A stretch of DNA of 35,286 nucleotides from JAAFIP01 sp043728315 (GCA_043728315.1 JAYTMT010000299.1:1-35286); one strand, 5' to 3'. Numbered from the stretch's first letter, positions 1-8,321 are shown. Numbers and translations are program-made. The notes: generated by a model from the sequence alone, not told the origin.

Positions 1-1
1 C

Positions 2-925
2 AAAGTGGTGATCGGCCACTTTGGCGACCCCTTGCCCTATAAATCGCTCATTGCCAACGGAGCGCTTGACAAAGCCACGGGCTGGACGATTGAGTGGCGT
101 CAGTTCGCTTCAGGCGCTGAGGTCAATGCGGCCATGGCCTCTGGCGGCATTCAAATTTCTGAAATCGGCTCCTCGCCCTTGTCTGCTGGTCTTAGCTCTG
201 GTATCGACTATCAGGTGGTATCGTTCGGCAAAGTTATCGATTCTTCAGAGGCATTGGTGAGCAGAAATGGTGCCGGTATTGAAAAGGGAGCCGATTTAAA
301 AGGCAAAAAAATTGCTGTGCCTATTGGTTCAACCGCGCACTTCTCACTCATGGGCGCATTGAAAATGTACGGCTTGACAGAAAAAGATGTCACTGTTCTT
401 GGTATGTCGCCACCAGAAATTGCGGCCGCATGGGCGCGAGACGCGATTGATGCGGCTTTTGTTTGGGTACCAGTCCAAGCCAAGTTGCGTGAGAACGGCA
501 AGGTCATGGTCACAGCTGGTCAAGTTGCCAAAACCGGCTTTAATACATTCAACGCTTGGGTTGTCCATAGCAAGTTCCAAACACCCGCTAATCGCGCTGG
601 CATCGTTAGCTTTTTCAAGGCGATGAACGAAATTAATGGCGACTACCACAAAAATAAAGCGGCATGGAACGCGGACTCCGAGAAAGTTAAATCTGTTGCT
701 GCCAATGTAGGTGTCACGCCAGCTGCTGTCGTGCCCATGTTGGACGGTACAACTTACCCAGATGGCGATTTGAACATGTCAGCGGCTTGGATGGGCGGCG
801 GTGCAGCTGCCACGATCAAATCGACAGCCGAATTTTTGAAGGGTGCGGGTCGCATCGCTAAAACGGCTGATGACTACAGCAAGTTTATCAACCCTGAGTT
901 CGCCAAAGCAGCAGCAGGCAAGTAA
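2..925 (+). CDS. tauA: Taurine-type ABC transporter substrate-binding protein TauA, 5'-truncated by the window edge
   Basis: Periplasmic binding protein that would deliver taurine or a similar alkanesulfonate to the TauBC importer. The frame is open back to the window edge, so the signal peptide and first strand lie outside and 307 residues remain. The visible part follows E. coli TauA segment by segment as I remember it: GxLDKATGWTIEWRQF, a SGxxVNAAMASGxIQI block, GSSPL, SEALV, DLKGKKIAVPIGSTAHFSL and a C-terminal DDYSKFINPEF. These are the family's sulfonate-pocket segments. The gene is followed by a strong intercistronic hairpin (948-974) and then tauB, the usual arrangement when a binding protein must be made in excess over the membrane parts. 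The family call is firm. Taurine itself is inferred, because TauA-like proteins also bind other sulfonates. Confidence 0.88.
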   Translation, partial: KVVIGHFGDPLPYKSLIANGALDKATGWTIEWRQFASGAEVNAAMASGGIQISEIGSSPLSAGLSSGIDYQVVSFGKVIDSSEALVSRNGAGIEKGADLKGKKIAVPIGSTAHFSLMGALKMYGLTEKDVTVLGMSPPEIAAAWARDAIDAAFVWVPVQAKLRENGKVMVTAGQVAKTGFNTFNAWVVHSKFQTPANRAGIVSFFKAMNEINGDYHKNKAAWNADSEKVKSVAANVGVTPAAVVPMLDGTTYPDGDLNMSAAWMGGGAAATIKSTAEFLKGAGRIAKTADDYSKFINPEFAKAAAGK

Positions 926-947
926 TTCGCCCTGCACGCATCGCGCG

Positions 948-974
948 CTTGACCTGTTTATGAAACAGGTCAAG
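948..974 (+). promoter_or_regulatory. Intercistronic hairpin between tauA and tauB
   Basis: A perfect 12-bp inverted repeat (CTTGACCTGTTT and its complement) encloses a 3-nt loop, between the tauA stop and the tauB ribosome binding site. No U-tract follows, so it is more likely an mRNA 3'-end stabiliser or attenuating hairpin than a full terminator. It would allow more binding protein than ATPase and permease to be made from one operon. The structure is seen; the role is inferred. Confidence 0.7.
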
Positions 975-1003
975 CATCGCGCCTTCAACCTTAGGGGCTC
1001 AGC

Positions 1004-1798
1004 ATGTCAGCACTCGCCATCAAAAACGCATCGGTGTTTTACCCGGTACCCGGTAAACCGTCCGTTCATGCGCTCAAAAATATAAGTCTCGAGATTCATG
1101 AGAAAGAGTTTGTGGTGGCGTTAGGTGCATCGGGATGCGGCAAATCAACACTGCTCAACCTGATTGCCGGATTCATGGCGCCCAGTGAGGGTGAAATTTC
1201 TTTGCATGGCCGCGTCGTTACTGGTCCAGGCGCAGACCGCTCGGTGGTGTTTCAAAAGCATGCGTTGTTGCCCTGGCTCAATGTACTGGACAACGTCGCC
1301 TTTGGCCTGAAAATTCAGGGCCACGACAAAGCCAAGCGCGAAAGCATCGCAAGAGACTTCATCAAACTACTGGGTCTTGAGCAGTTTGAGCAATCGGCCA
1401 CCTATGAGCTGTCGGGCGGTATGCAGCAGCGTGTCGGCATTGCCCGCGCGCTGACCAGTGACCCGGCTATTTTGCTGATGGATGAGCCGCTGGGCGCACT
1501 TGATGCGCTGACACGTGAACGAGCACAAGAGCTGATTTTGAAGGTTTGGCGCGACACTGGCAAGATGGTATTTTTTATCACCCACAGCGTGGAGGAAGCC
1601 CTGTTCATGGGTACCAAACTGATCGTGATGTCGCCTCGTCCTGGCCGCATTTCGCATGTCTTCGATTTGCCATTTAGCCAGCGCTATTTTGAAACGGGCA
1701 ACGCGCGTGAGATCAAAGCGTCCGCAGAATTTATTGCCCTCAGAGAAGAGATTTTGAAGATCATCTTTGCTGACGAAGCAGGAGCCCAACATGCGTGA
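1004..1798 (+). CDS. tauB: Taurine-type ABC transporter ATP-binding protein TauB
   Basis: Cytoplasmic ATPase that powers the TauABC importer; 264 residues, the normal length. Walker A GASGCGKST lies at residues 41-49, the signature LSGGMQQR near residue 136, Walker B ILLMDEP near 156-162, and the H-loop ITHSVEEA near 193. The VVFQKHALLPWLNV Q-loop segment is typical of nitrate/sulfonate/taurine ATPases. The ATG is preceded by an AGGGG ribosome binding site about 8 nt upstream. The last 8 nt overlap the start of tauC, so the two are translationally coupled. No signs of disruption. Confidence 0.93.
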   Translation: MSALAIKNASVFYPVPGKPSVHALKNISLEIHEKEFVVALGASGCGKSTLLNLIAGFMAPSEGEISLHGRVVTGPGADRSVVFQKHALLPWLNVLDNVAFGLKIQGHDKAKRESIARDFIKLLGLEQFEQSATYELSGGMQQRVGIARALTSDPAILLMDEPLGALDALTRERAQELILKVWRDTGKMVFFITHSVEEALFMGTKLIVMSPRPGRISHVFDLPFSQRYFETGNAREIKASAEFIALREEILKIIFADEAGAQHA

Positions 1799-2651
1799 TA
1801 ACAGTACGAAGAATACAAGCGGCATGTTCGGGGGATTGATGAAGGCAAAACCAGCCAAACCCGGTGAAATCTACGGTGTTCCTGGTCAAGGGGAAAGCTT
1901 CAAAATCAGCGCAGTCGTGATCGTCCTCTTGATCGGCTTCTGGGGGTTTGTCACCTATGCAGGCTACATCAAGCCGCTTTTCTTGCCCTCGCCAATGGGT
2001 GTCATCAACGCCTTGCTTGATGTCATGAAAGGAGGCTTTACTGGCGTCGGTTTTTGGGAGCACATCTGGGTCAGTACCTTGCGGGTCTTTGGGGCTTTTT
2101 TGCTTGCTTGCGCCGTTGGCATTCCATTGGGCATTGCGATGGGGATGAGCCCAGTCGCACGTGGTATTTTTGATCCCCCTATTGAGTTTTACCGCCCGAT
2201 TCCACCGCTGGCTTATCTTCCGTTGATGATCATCTGGTTTGGCATCGACGAGTTGTCCAAGGTTCTGCTCATCTTCTCATCTGTACTCGCACCGATGGTT
2301 CTGGGTGCTCGTGCAGGCGTCAAGTCTGCGGCAATTGAGCAGATTCACGCGGCCTATTCCTTTGGTGCCACCCGTTGGCAAGTGATCCGTATGGTGGTGT
2401 TGCCGTCGGCCATGCCAGAGATTTTTACCGCCATGCGTGTTGGCATTGGTTTCGGCTGGACAACGCTGGTGGCGGCAGAAATGGTTGCAGCAACTTCAGG
2501 CTTGGGCTACATGGTTCTCTCAGCGTCGCGGTTCTTACAAACGGATATCGTCATCATGGGCATTGTGGTGATCGCAGCAATTGCCTATGGTTTCGACCAT
2601 CTGATACGGTTTATTGAACGTCGCGTTGTGCCTTGGAAAGGCCGCGGGTGA
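1791..2651 (+). CDS. tauC: Taurine-type ABC transporter permease TauC
   Basis: Inner-membrane permease of the importer; 286 residues with about six hydrophobic segments after a roughly 40-residue cytoplasmic leader. The cytoplasmic EAA loop (AAYSFGATRWQVIRMVVLP, about residues 184-203) is the surface that contacts TauB, and RPIPPLAYLPLMIIWFG before it is characteristic of this permease family. I chose the ATG at 1791 over an upstream TTG at 1767 because GGAG sits 6 nt before the ATG and the start overlaps the tauB stop. No tauD (taurine dioxygenase) follows in this window; the next gene is a racemase-family protein. Confidence 0.92.
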   Translation: MRDNSTKNTSGMFGGLMKAKPAKPGEIYGVPGQGESFKISAVVIVLLIGFWGFVTYAGYIKPLFLPSPMGVINALLDVMKGGFTGVGFWEHIWVSTLRVFGAFLLACAVGIPLGIAMGMSPVARGIFDPPIEFYRPIPPLAYLPLMIIWFGIDELSKVLLIFSSVLAPMVLGARAGVKSAAIEQIHAAYSFGATRWQVIRMVVLPSAMPEIFTAMRVGIGFGWTTLVAAEMVAATSGLGYMVLSASRFLQTDIVIMGIVVIAAIAYGFDHLIRFIERRVVPWKGRG

Positions 2652-2716
2652 CTTTGGCAACTAGCTTAGCTTGGTAAAAGTTTATAGCGAGCGCATTGAT
2701 TAGCAGGGGCAAATTC

Positions 2717-3433
2717 ATGATTGGTGTTTTAGGCGGCATGGGTCCATTGGCAACTGCTGATTTCTTCAACAAAGTCATAGCGGCAACGCCTGCCAATGGC
2801 GATGCCGATCACGTGCCATTGCTGATTCAGTCAGACCCGCGGATTGCATCGCGGCCAGCGGCCATACTTGGCGTAGGCCGCTCACCACTGCCCGAGCTGC
2901 TGGCTGGGCGCGATCGCTTGATTCTTGCTGGTGCTATGGCTTTGGCTATGCCCTGTAATACGGCACATTTTTGGTATGCCGAGCTACGCAATGGCTGCGC
3001 TGTTCCATTTCTAAGCATTGTTGATGCAAGTGTTCATGAGGTCTCACAAATAGCCGATGCAGGCTCAACCATTGGCATCATTGCCACCCGCGCCACCCTT
3101 GCCGCACGGATTTTTGATCCGGCATTGATTGGTGCGGGTTACACAGCCATGCAGCCCGATGAGGCCGTGATGCATACACTGGTTTTGCCAGGCATCGAGC
3201 TTGTGAAGGCTGGGGATGCCATGCGAGGCGGGCAGCTTATTGAGCAAGCCGTTCAAGCGCTCCTCAACCAAGGCGCACACGCGGTGATTCTGGCTTGCAC
3301 TGAAACGCCTTTGGCGCTCGACGCAATAGAGTCAACGCTTCGCAGCCATTGCGTTGACAGCACGGCGGCGCTAGCCAGAGCCTGTGTCGTCTGGTGGCAA
3401 TCACAACAAGACAGCTCGGCTGTGAATGGCTGA
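2717..3433 (+). CDS. Aspartate/glutamate racemase family protein (YgeA-like)
   Basis: PLP-independent amino-acid racemase fold, 238 residues. It opens with IGVLGGMGPLATADFFNKV, the family signature, and carries both catalytic-cysteine segments: MPCNTAHFW (Cys80) and ACTETPLAL (Cys194). With both cysteines present it should be catalytically competent for 1,1-proton transfer on an acidic amino acid or a related substrate. The ATG at 2717 has AGGGG 8 nt upstream. It lies 65 bp after tauC on the same strand and 21 bp before the hydrolase, so it probably belongs to the same transcript. The substrate is unknown; a link to the transported sulfonate would be inference (cysteate is a sulfonate analogue of aspartate). 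Confidence 0.85.
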   Translation: MIGVLGGMGPLATADFFNKVIAATPANGDADHVPLLIQSDPRIASRPAAILGVGRSPLPELLAGRDRLILAGAMALAMPCNTAHFWYAELRNGCAVPFLSIVDASVHEVSQIADAGSTIGIIATRATLAARIFDPALIGAGYTAMQPDEAVMHTLVLPGIELVKAGDAMRGGQLIEQAVQALLNQGAHAVILACTETPLALDAIESTLRSHCVDSTAALARACVVWWQSQQDSSAVNG

Positions 3434-3454
3434 TTAACTTTCAAGGATCGCTGT

Positions 3455-4252
3455 ATGAGCGCTTATGACATGGTGGTCAATCCGCCGCCACTCTTGCCTT
3501 TTCAGAGAATTGGCCATGGCATGCCTTTGGTGCTGGTGCACGGCTATTTGGGGGGTTCGAGCCAGTGGGACACACAACTGCCATTGTTAAGCCCACACTT
3601 TGAAGTGATTACGCTTGATTTAGCGGGATACGGCATGGCCAATCACTTGGTCGCCCCAACGGATTTGGCCGAATATGCCCGTCAGATGTTGGCCACGCTC
3701 GACCACATGGGGATCGGGCGCTTTCATCTATTGGGTCACTCAATGGGCGGCATGGTAGCGCAGGAAATCACCAGTCAGGCACCGCATCGGGTTGACAAAC
3801 TGGTGCTCTACGCCACCGGTCCACTCGGTAGCATCCCGGGTCGTTTTGAAACCATGGCGCGTTCGCGCGAGCGCCTCTTAGAGGACGGCGTTTTGCGCAC
3901 TGCCAGACGCATTTGCGCCACTTGGTTGCTCGACCGCGAGGCCTCGCCTGCTTTTGAAGCCTTGGCCGCATTGGCTACGCAGGCCAGCGAACAGGCTGCA
4001 AGCGCTGGTCTGAGCGCGATGGAGGCGTGGGACGGGCGTGCGCGTTTGGGCGGCATTGGGCAGAGCACCTTAGTTCTGTGGGGCGAACACGACCGCTCCT
4101 ATGCTTGGTCGCAAATTGAAATGCTGTGGCGCAGCATCCCGCGTGCGTCGCTGGCCGTGTTGCCCGCATGCGCCCATGCTTTGCATCTGGAGCGCAATGC
4201 GTTGTTTTGCACCCTCCTTGTCGAGTTTCTTGCGAAAAACAAGGACGCGTAA
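3455..4252 (+). CDS. Alpha/beta-fold hydrolase
   Basis: Soluble alpha/beta hydrolase of 265 residues. The HGYLGGSSQWD segment near residue 29 supplies the oxyanion hole. The nucleophile elbow GHSMGG puts Ser96 in place, GEHDRSYAW gives the acid Asp213, and CAHALHLE gives the histidine (241 or 244). The overall pattern resembles 3-oxoadipate enol-lactonase and MhpC/BioH-like esterases, but nothing fixes the substrate. The ATG has AAGGA upstream. It follows the racemase gene closely and is the last gene before a hairpin at 4266-4292, so it is probably the operon's end. I cannot assign a reaction. Confidence 0.85.
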   Translation: MSAYDMVVNPPPLLPFQRIGHGMPLVLVHGYLGGSSQWDTQLPLLSPHFEVITLDLAGYGMANHLVAPTDLAEYARQMLATLDHMGIGRFHLLGHSMGGMVAQEITSQAPHRVDKLVLYATGPLGSIPGRFETMARSRERLLEDGVLRTARRICATWLLDREASPAFEALAALATQASEQAASAGLSAMEAWDGRARLGGIGQSTLVLWGEHDRSYAWSQIEMLWRSIPRASLAVLPACAHALHLERNALFCTLLVEFLAKNKDA

Positions 4253-4265
4253 AGCCATCCAAACT

Positions 4266-4292
4266 GTTTTCCAGCGCTGAGGTGGCTGGAAA
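4266..4292. terminator. Hairpin between convergent genes, probable bidirectional terminator
   Basis: A 9-bp perfect inverted repeat (TTTTCCAGC and GCTGGAAAA, 9-nt loop) lies in the 63-bp gap between the hydrolase stop (plus) and the ligase stop (minus). The A/T ends of the stem give short U-runs on both strands. Position between two convergent 3' ends supports a shared terminator. The U-tracts are weak. Confidence 0.6.
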
Positions 4293-4315
4293 ATTTCAGA
4301 AAATACGGAGGCCTT

Positions 4316-6424
4316 TCAGTAGACAGGCACTCCCAGTTTGGCAAGATGCACTTTGGCAAAATTCTCATACCACGCCAAACTGCCAGGGTTGGCCATTGCA
4401 TCGCGATTCACCACCTTGTCCAATGGCTGACCCAGCAAGAGTTTCTTAATGGGCAGTTCTTGCTTTTTACCGCTAAGGGTGCGGGGGATTTCAGCCACTT
4501 GAACAATGGCGTTGGGAATGAAGCGGGGTGAAAGCGCTGTTTTAATGGCTTGGTTGATGCTGTCTTTGAGCGCATCGTCTAACGTAATACCGTCCCGCAG
4601 CGCCACAAACAGCGGCATATAGCTCTCGCGCCCCAGATACTCCAAATCCACCACCATGGAATCGAGCACTTCGGGTAGCGCTTCTACCGCGCTGTAGATT
4701 TCGCTGGTACCCATGCGCAGGCCCATCCGGTTAATCGTGGCGTCGCTGCGGCCATAGATGATGCAGCCGCCGTCCGCGCCAATTTTGAGCCAATCGCCAT
4801 GACGCCACACCGGACTGCGCCCGCCCGCGCCGTCGTCCTTGGTGTACATGTCGAAGTAGCTCGATAGGTAGCGCTTGTTACCTTCATCTCCCCAAAAATA
4901 CAAGGGCATCGACGGAATCGGTTGGGTGCACACCAGCTCGCCCACTTCGCCCAATACTGGCTGACCGTCTTCGTTCCACGCCTCTACTGCGCAGCCCAAA
5001 AGGCGGCATTGCATTTGGCCAGCCACTTGTGGCAATTCTCTATTTCCACCGATAAAAGCACCACAAAAGTCTGTGCCGCCCGATATGTTGCACCACCAAA
5101 TATGCGGTGTTCCCAATGCTTGAAACTGGGTGCTGCCCCAGATTTGCACCTCCGCTGGCAGCGGCGAGCCTGTGCAGCCCAGCGCGCGCACTCGGCTCAG
5201 GTCGCCAGCGGCGGATACGTCTACCCCCGCTTTCATGCAGTTGGTGTAAAACGCCGCGCCAGCACCAAAAAACGTGACCTTGTGGCGCGCAGCAAAGCGC
5301 CACAGCGTGCCCCAGTCCACCCGCTCTTTGCTGCCTGATGGGTTACCGTCGTAAATACAAATAGTAGTGCCGGTGGCCAAGCCGCCCATTTGCGCGTTCC
5401 ACATGACCCAGCCGGTGGAGCTGTACCAGTGGAAGCGCTCGCCCAAAGAGTTGGGCTCGTAGCTGCAGCCCACGTCGTTGGCCAAGCCCTTCATGGCCAT
5501 GATGCTCAATATGATGCCGCCATGGCCATGCACAATCGGCTTGGGCAGGCCCGTGGTGCCGCTGGAGTAGACAATCCACAGCGGGTGGTCAAAGGGCAGC
5601 CACACCGGCTCAAAACTGTCGGTATTTATAGTTTTTAATGCAGATGTCAGCGTGAAATGGTGAAAGCGCGCTCTTAAATCAGGAGTGTTTTCAATAGAGG
5701 TATGGGCAAACGCCGTGCCCAGCACCACCAGCTCGGTCACACTGGGCAGGCCCTCGCACAGTTGCAGCAGCACCGCGCTGCGGTCTATGGCTTTGCCGCC
5801 GTAGTACACGCCGTCTACTGCAATCAGCACCTTGGGCGTGATTTGCTTAAAACGGTCAAGCACCGCAGGCGTGCCCATGTCTGGGGCGCATACGCTCCAA
5901 ATCGCGCCGATGCTCATGGTGGCTAGGCAGGCCACCATGGTTTCGGGAATATTGGGCATGTAGGCGGCCACGCGGTCACCGCGCTGCACGCCCATGCCTT
6001 GCAGGCGCAGGGCCAGCGTGGCCACTTGCGTGCGCAGCGCAGGCCAACTGAGCTCGCGCACTTCGCCCAACTCGTTTTCACTGATGATGGCGGCCAGCCC
6101 CGCCGCATGCGCTGCATCGGCATGGCGCAGCACCTGCTGGGCGTAGTTCACCTGCGCACCCTCAAACCATTTGGCCTGCGGCATCCGGTCATAGCCCAAG
6201 GCGCTGCTGTGGGGCGTGGGCGATTGGATGGAGAAATAATCCCACACCGACTGCCAAAACGCACCCACCTCGGTGGTGGACCAGATTAGCAGCGCGTCGT
6301 AATTGGCAAAGTGCAGGCTGCGCTCTTTGAGTAGCCATTCTTGGTAGAGGCGAATTTGGGGGATATAGGGCGCCATTGTCTCTAACGGCGCATGCACAGA
6401 CGCAGGTTTTAACGGTATATTCAT
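4316..6424 (-). CDS. aacS: Acetoacetate-CoA ligase (acetoacetyl-CoA synthetase)
   Basis: ATP-dependent ligase converting acetoacetate, CoA and ATP to acetoacetyl-CoA (EC 6.2.1.16), used in ketone-body and polyhydroxybutyrate metabolism. 702 residues of the ANL adenylating superfamily. The AMP-binding P-loop YSSGTTGLPKPIVHG is near 286-300, GWVMWNAQMGG and WCNISGGTD mark the core, and TLSGKKQE near the C-terminus holds the catalytic lysine. An extended N-terminal region (WFEGAQVNYAQ) separates this enzyme from acetyl-CoA synthetase. I chose the ATG at 6424 (MNIPLKP) because a longer upstream frame would run through the divergent DUF3237 gene. There is no clear ribosome binding site, but CATAAT ends 6 nt before the ATG, so the transcript may be nearly leaderless. 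Confidence 0.93.
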   Translation of the reverse strand: MNIPLKPASVHAPLETMAPYIPQIRLYQEWLLKERSLHFANYDALLIWSTTEVGAFWQSVWDYFSIQSPTPHSSALGYDRMPQAKWFEGAQVNYAQQVLRHADAAHAAGLAAIISENELGEVRELSWPALRTQVATLALRLQGMGVQRGDRVAAYMPNIPETMVACLATMSIGAIWSVCAPDMGTPAVLDRFKQITPKVLIAVDGVYYGGKAIDRSAVLLQLCEGLPSVTELVVLGTAFAHTSIENTPDLRARFHHFTLTSALKTINTDSFEPVWLPFDHPLWIVYSSGTTGLPKPIVHGHGGIILSIMAMKGLANDVGCSYEPNSLGERFHWYSSTGWVMWNAQMGGLATGTTICIYDGNPSGSKERVDWGTLWRFAARHKVTFFGAGAAFYTNCMKAGVDVSAAGDLSRVRALGCTGSPLPAEVQIWGSTQFQALGTPHIWWCNISGGTDFCGAFIGGNRELPQVAGQMQCRLLGCAVEAWNEDGQPVLGEVGELVCTQPIPSMPLYFWGDEGNKRYLSSYFDMYTKDDGAGGRSPVWRHGDWLKIGADGGCIIYGRSDATINRMGLRMGTSEIYSAVEALPEVLDSMVVDLEYLGRESYMPLFVALRDGITLDDALKDSINQAIKTALSPRFIPNAIVQVAEIPRTLSGKKQELPIKKLLLGQPLDKVVNRDAMANPGSLAWYENFAKVHLAKLGVPVY

Positions 6425-6452
6425 TGCTAGATTATGCCTATTTGGAGCGCCT

Positions 6453-6926
6453 ATGCCTTTGCCCACACCCCTTCTGTCCCACGTGTGCGACCTGACCGTA
6501 ACCGTGGCTAAGCCCGTAGAAGCTGGCCACGTGCAGGGCCTCAACAGCCATGGCAAGCGCCGCATCATCCCGATTACCGGTGGCACGGTGCGCGGCCGCA
6601 TCAACGGGCAGGTGCTGGCGGGCGGCGCAGATTTTCAAATCGTGGTGAGTGATACCAGCGCTGATTTGGATGCGCGCTACCTGCTGCGCTTGGACGACGG
6701 CAGCCATGTGTATGTGATGAACCACGCCCTGCGCCGTGGCGCGCCCGAGGACATCGCCAAACTGGTGCGCGGTGAGAGCGTGCCGCCAGAGCGGGTATAT
6801 TTTCGCTGCGTGCCCACATTTGAGGTGGAATCTCCTGCCTTGGCTTGGATGACGCAAAGCGTATTCATAGGCACAGGCGCACGCTTTCCTGATCGGGTGG
6901 AGATCAGTATTTTTGAGGTGTTATGA
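6453..6926 (+). CDS. DUF3237 (UPF0311) family protein
   Basis: 157-residue single-domain protein. It matches the DUF3237 pattern: an N-terminal VGPxxxxGxxxGxRRIIPITGG-like stretch (here HVQGLNSHGKRRIIPITGG), then VRGRINGQVLAGGADFQI, a YLLRLDDG strand and a C-terminal PVFEVESPxxxWMTQSVFIGTG-like block. The family is a beta-barrel of unknown function, often annotated next to acyl-CoA or ester metabolism. GGAG lies 5 nt before the ATG. It is transcribed divergently from aacS across only 28 bp, so the two may share control. No catalytic function can be assigned. Confidence 0.85.
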   Translation: MPLPTPLLSHVCDLTVTVAKPVEAGHVQGLNSHGKRRIIPITGGTVRGRINGQVLAGGADFQIVVSDTSADLDARYLLRLDDGSHVYVMNHALRRGAPEDIAKLVRGESVPPERVYFRCVPTFEVESPALAWMTQSVFIGTGARFPDRVEISIFEVL

Positions 6927-6932
6927 ATTTTG

Positions 6933-6964
6933 TAGCGTACTTTGACCATTTGACGCTGACATTG
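6933..6964 (+). repeat. Dispersed TGAC element, copy 1
   Basis: 32-bp core beginning TAGCGTAC and ending CTGACATTG, 6 bp after the DUF3237 stop codon. It differs from the consensus by TTTGACC for TATGACC and ATTTGACG for ATATGACG. An A/T-rich tail with TTTGAAA follows at the same spacing as in other copies. Confidence 0.85.
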
Positions 6965-7090
6965 GGCTTATTTTCTTTGAAATAGTGGTTTTTGACGTTT
7001 TTCTAATCACTTAGTTGGTGGGCATGATCGGCAGCGGATGTATCTGCCATCGCGGTTGCGACCATGGTCTCCGGTAGGGCGAAGTCCCGA

Positions 7091-7161
7091 GGTCAGAGCC
7101 AAATTTCGTTTGAGTAAAAGTGCTTCGGACAGTTTACTTTCCTGAATTTGGATCTGACCCC
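7091..7161. repeat. Palindromic miniature element (REP/MITE-like)
   Basis: Left arm 7091-7108 starts GGTCAGAGCC and right arm 7144-7161 ends GATCTGACCCC. The arms are complementary at about 16 of 18 positions around a 35-bp centre, which itself contains a second inverted pair (AGTAAA and TTTACT). Ends of the GGTCAGA type are common in REP-like elements mobilised by IS200-type transposases; no transposase is present here. The structure is seen; the class is inferred. Confidence 0.65.
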
Positions 7162-7327
7162 GTTACTTCGCGGTGAGGATCTATCGGTGACGCGCCAGCC
7201 AATCGTGGGCGGAGAGCGTTGTGTGCGGGATGGAGAAATTCTGCGCAATCCGCGTGGTAGCCAAGCTAGCCCACTACTTCGGAACTTCGCGCGCATTGCA
7301 CAGAATTTATCCAGCACGCACACAAGG

Positions 7328-7430
7328 CTAGGCCGCAACCCACCAACTCAGAGCGAAACAGGCGTAAAAAACTGAAAAACCTAGACCGCAGCCAACCATC
7401 GCAGTGTGAAACGCTAAACACAACAACCAA
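7328..7430. repeat. Imperfect 53-bp tandem duplication
   Basis: Two adjacent units start CTAGGCCGCA (7328) and CTAGACCGCA (7381). They share CCxACCA, a CAGxGxGAAAC block and a GxTAAA end. Divergence is substantial, so this is an old duplication. It lies just beyond the stop codon of the minus-strand XRE regulator gene. Confidence 0.5.
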
Positions 7431-7444
7431 CGAAGACACGAACA

Positions 7445-8260
7445 CTACAAAACCACCTGCTTCTCAAGCACCAAGCGCGTCGCAGCATCCGCTGCAAACA
7501 TATGCTCCACCCGCAGCGACGCCAAGGTGATGTCTTGCGGCGTGCCAAAGGTGGTGAACATGCTGAAAAACGCCAACTCGCCATGCACCGTGGCAAAGCG
7601 CGAGGTGAGTACCGGCGCGACTTGGCGCGCCCAGCCAGTGTGCAGATTGTGAGCACCCAAACGCCCGCGCAGCAGGCTGGCAAAGGCTTCTACTTTGGGG
7701 TTGAGCGATGGCAAAACGCTGGCATCGTCGCGCAAATGCGCCAGCATGGCCGGACCCACATCAGGCAAATTAAGCAGGTGTTTGGTAAAACCCTCGGGGT
7801 GGCAGAGCACATCCAGCATGTTCACTGCCACTCCGCTTTGCATAGCGGCCACCGCCCATGGCACTAGCGTGCTAGCCAACCACAAGCCGCCTGCATTGGC
7901 GTGCAGCAAATTCCAGTGTGCATCTATCACATAGGCGGGCATAGGATTGTGCGCTTGCAAGAGCTGCTGCACCGCCTCGTTGGCCTGCGCCAGATGCGGG
8001 TCGCCCAGCGCGGCTTCGCTAAAAGCGGGGGCGTAGCCTGCTTGCAGCATGGCCGCATTGCGCAGCGCCAGTGGTGTATTCAATTGCTCCAGCCAATGGA
8101 TCAAGAGTTCGCGGCTGGGCTTGGCGCGGCCACTTTCCACAAAGCTCACATGCCGCTGGGACACGCCGACGCGCACAGAGAGCTCCAGCTGGCTGATGCG
8201 GCTGCTTTTGCGCGCCTGCTGCAAGGTGATGGGCAAGGTGTGGGTGAGCGTGTTGGCCAT
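7445..8260 (-). CDS. XRE-family transcriptional regulator with MmyB-like ligand domain
   Basis: DNA-binding regulator of 271 residues. An N-terminal helix-turn-helix of the XRE type (RISQLELSVRVGVSQRHVSFVESG, about residues 21-44, continuing RAKPSRELL) is followed by an MmyB-like PAS-related domain (PAYVIDAHWNLLHANAG, then NMLDVLCHPEGF and a C-terminal region ending in FATVHGELAFFSMFTTFGTPQDITLASLRVE-like strands). These regulators usually control an adjacent dehydrogenase gene and their own promoter. I chose the ATG at 8260 (MANTLTH); a TTG 30 nt upstream is possible. A 7+7 palindrome at 8305-8321 sits just upstream and is a candidate operator. The target is unknown; the nearest enzyme genes are the dehydrogenases beyond the repeat block. 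Confidence 0.85.
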   Translation of the reverse strand: MANTLTHTLPITLQQARKSSRISQLELSVRVGVSQRHVSFVESGRAKPSRELLIHWLEQLNTPLALRNAAMLQAGYAPAFSEAALGDPHLAQANEAVQQLLQAHNPMPAYVIDAHWNLLHANAGGLWLASTLVPWAVAAMQSGVAVNMLDVLCHPEGFTKHLLNLPDVGPAMLAHLRDDASVLPSLNPKVEAFASLLRGRLGAHNLHTGWARQVAPVLTSRFATVHGELAFFSMFTTFGTPQDITLASLRVEHMFAADAATRLVLEKQVVL

Positions 8261-8304
8261 GGCGCTATTGAACCACAGGCATGCCACCAAGGCATTGGCG
8301 AACC

Positions 8305-8321
8305 ATTACCTTTGAGGTAAT
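8305..8321. promoter_or_regulatory. Palindromic operator candidate upstream of the XRE regulator
   Basis: ATTACCT and AGGTAAT are exact inverted arms around a TTG centre, 45-61 bp upstream of the regulator start codon. XRE-type dimers bind such short palindromes, so autoregulation is the simplest reading. Binding is inferred. Confidence 0.55.

Larger units (their letters stand above)
6927..7444. other. 518-bp intergenic region with three repeat structures and no supported gene
   Basis: No reading frame here has protein-like composition. Three structures are present: a copy of the dispersed TGAC element at 6933-6964, a palindromic miniature element at 7091-7161, and an imperfect 53-bp tandem duplication starting at 7328 and 7381. 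The rest (about 7165-7325) is unassigned and could be decayed mobile-element sequence. Confidence 0.6.

Noticed and set aside
4316..6604. 762-residue form of the acetoacetate-CoA ligase starting at 6604
   Set aside because: The extra 60 residues have no similarity to the family and overlap the divergent DUF3237 gene, which has its own ribosome binding site.
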